This document shows, piece by piece, positions 62,763-64,000 of a DNA stretch of 64,000 bases. The position numbers and the translations under genes are program-made. Position 1 is the first letter of the stretch. The number at the start of each line of letters is the position of its first letter. The stretch is taken from positions 2,480,001 to 2,544,000 of the forward strand of contig NZ_CP030850.1 in assembly GCF_003325355.1 (NCBI RefSeq), in the 5' to 3' direction. The stretch comes from Runella rosea (GTDB lineage: Bacteria; Bacteroidota; Bacteroidia; Cytophagales; Spirosomataceae). The notes beneath the pieces were generated by a model. The model had not been told where the DNA came from. It saw only the letters and a list, made by a program, of their open reading frames with translations, and made no database searches.

Positions 62763-62806
62763 AAAAAAGAAAATGGGGAGATTTACATCACCCCATTTTC
62801 TTTTTT
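62763..62806 (-). terminator. Intrinsic terminator after prmC
   Basis: AAAAAAGAAAATGGGG (62763-62778) pairs perfectly with CCCCATTTTCTTTTTT (62791-62806), leaving a 12-nt loop, with T-rich outer sequence on the minus strand. It is 12 nt past the prmC stop. Confidence 0.88.
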
Positions 62807-62817
62807 AAATGCTTTTT

Positions 62818-63672
62818 TTATGCTGATAATTGCGCTTTTACAATACGGTCTTTGCCGTACATATCCTGAATTACTTCTACCTTTTTAAAGCCTTTTTCAA
62901 GAAACAATTGCTTTACTACCTCGCCAAAAAGCTCGTTTATTTCGAGATAACATGTTCCATCCGTCTTTAAATGTTTAGTACAGAAATCAGCAATGGCCCG
63001 ATAAAACAAAAGTGGGTCTTCATCTTCAACAAACAATGCCAAATGCGGCTCAAAACGCAGCACATTCGGCTGCATACTTGTTTGTTCAGCATACGTGATG
63101 TAGGGCGGATTACTCACCACTACGTCGAACTGACCGTCAAACGAAGTATCTTTCAGAATATCATATTTCTCAAAGGTAACTTCCGATAAAAGTCGATGAG
63201 CATTTTCACGCGCAACAGTCAACGCTACGTCAGACACATCCCACCCCCACACTTTAGCAAATGACATAAAGCGGTCTAAGGCAATAGCAATGCAACCACT
63301 GCCAGTGCCAATATCAACGATTTTAACGGGATTTTCTTCCCAAAAACAGTCTTTTACAATCAACCGAACCAACTCTTCCGTCTCTGGGCGAGGAATCAAT
63401 ACCGAAGGAGAAACCTTAAATTCAAGACCACAGAAAAAAGTAGCCCCAATAATGTGCTGTATCGGTTCACTTTGGTTTAGTCGTTCAATGATTTTATCCC
63501 AGTTTGGTTGTGACTCATCAGCCGAAATGGGCTTGTCTACCATCACATCGACGCTTCGCAGGCGCAAATAATGCTCCAAAAGCATAAACGCCATTGCTTT
63601 TGTCTCTTTTGAAGAATAAGCAGTGACATTTTGGACGATGTAATCAAAAAGTGATTTGGCTGAAGTAAACAT
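62818..63672 (-). CDS. prmC: Release factor glutamine N5-methyltransferase PrmC
   Basis: A 284-residue SAM-dependent methyltransferase that methylates the GGQ glutamine of peptide release factors. The N-terminal helical domain (~1-85) is followed by RPETEELV, the SAM-binding IVDIGTGSGCIAIAL (~119-133), and the catalytic VVSNPPYI (~185). Length and motif order are canonical. The product starts at the ATG at 63672, and the gene ends in a strong terminator. The neighbour at 63756 is on the same strand, 83 nt upstream. Confidence 0.94.
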   Translation of the reverse strand: MFTSAKSLFDYIVQNVTAYSSKETKAMAFMLLEHYLRLRSVDVMVDKPISADESQPNWDKIIERLNQSEPIQHIIGATFFCGLEFKVSPSVLIPRPETEELVRLIVKDCFWEENPVKIVDIGTGSGCIAIALDRFMSFAKVWGWDVSDVALTVARENAHRLLSEVTFEKYDILKDTSFDGQFDVVVSNPPYITYAEQTSMQPNVLRFEPHLALFVEDEDPLLFYRAIADFCTKHLKTDGTCYLEINELFGEVVKQLFLEKGFKKVEVIQDMYGKDRIVKAQLSA

Positions 63673-63755
63673 TGAACAAAAATTAGATTGGGAGCATTGG
63701 ATTTGGGAAAAAAAGCCCTAAATCCGTAAAAACTATGCATAAACAAGAACGCTTT

Positions 63756-64000
63756 TTAGCCGTTTATTACACTGCGCAACCGCTGTTGAAGCGCCACACG
63801 CTCTGCCAAGGCTTTCTTGCTACTGCGATACCACAAATAGGCAATGACGCCAACGGTAAGGTATGGAAACACAAATAAATACGCAATACCAGCGTTGATA
63901 CCATTTCCGATTACATTTCTTCCAGTGCTCATATTGGTTTCAACGGCTCCTTTGCACATCGCACACTGTGCCATTGCACTTTCAGAGAAAACAAGTGCCA
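63756..64000 (-). CDS. Small exported membrane protein, 5' end beyond the window
   Basis: The minus-strand frame stays open past the ATG at 63974 to the window edge, and the upstream codons spell ...LVFSESA before MAQC. That gives a signal-peptide end (SESAMAQ) with cleavage before CAMCKGAVETNMS, so the true start probably lies outside the window. The remainder has a CxxC pair (C-A-M-C), a hydrophobic helix pair (~AGIAYLFVFPYLTVGVIAYLWY) and a basic coiled tail (KKALAERVALQQRLRS). It may be a small inner membrane protein of unknown function. Confidence 0.7.
   Translation of the reverse strand, partial: ALVFSESAMAQCAMCKGAVETNMSTGRNVIGNGINAGIAYLFVFPYLTVGVIAYLWYRSSKKALAERVALQQRLRSVING

Overview
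The window reads as chromosome of a Bacteroidota bacterium of the order Cytophagales; a Runella/Spirosoma-like relative is my best guess from the protein style, not proven. Indicators are two PorP/SprF-family type IX secretion proteins, a giant adhesin with a gliding-motility-type C-terminal sorting domain, an OmpA/propeller protein of the PorE type, 7TMR-DISM sensors, LytTR regulators, and promoters resembling the Bacteroidota TTG-N~20-TAnnTTTG form. I see no rRNA, tRNA, CRISPR array, insertion sequence or prophage.

Layout. 0-9.4 kb is housekeeping: a calcineurin-like LpxH-type lipid A hydrolase, cdsA with a DUF2007 protein and a CPBP membrane protease, then the rimP-nusA-infB operon. A divergent orphan McrC-like nuclease follows (9.4-10.7 kb), then lpd, sucB and sucA for 2-oxoglutarate dehydrogenase (10.7-16.7 kb). 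From 16.8 to 41 kb surface functions dominate: a PorP/SprF protein, an NTF2-like secreted protein, a membrane LytTR regulator, a PorE-like OmpA protein, a second PorP/SprF protein, a ~4,270-residue adhesin containing a nearly perfect 792-bp tandem array, and a degenerate peptidase/TolB propeller/barrel protein. An FAD oxidoreductase and cmk follow.

From 43 to 58.5 kb lies an accessory signalling island: sensor kinase and LuxR response regulator, an ICMT-like methyltransferase, two exported caspase-family proteases, a YfaP-like lipoprotein, an OmpA protein, a free-standing LytTR protein, several unknown proteins, an ECF sigma factor with an anti-sigma/TPR membrane partner, and a CsgG-like protein. 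The best candidate for something undescribed is here. Six transcription units carry a shared promoter-like signature, TGATAACCT followed after 13-14 nt by a GCAAC-like element, always 30-60 nt before the start codon and in gene orientation, including one copy before the ECF sigma gene itself. I infer an autoregulated sigma regulon linking the metacaspase operon with envelope proteins and a lipid methyltransferase. A second shared element, the palindrome CCCCTA-N4-TAGGGG, occurs three times in the same island.

58.6-62.6 kb holds a small beta-barrel protein, a TM2-domain protein and a tightly overlapping four-gene operon of exported proteins that includes a YidD-like protein with its own signal peptide. 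prmC and a 5'-truncated small membrane protein close the window. Convergent or terminal gene ends mostly carry clear intrinsic terminators.
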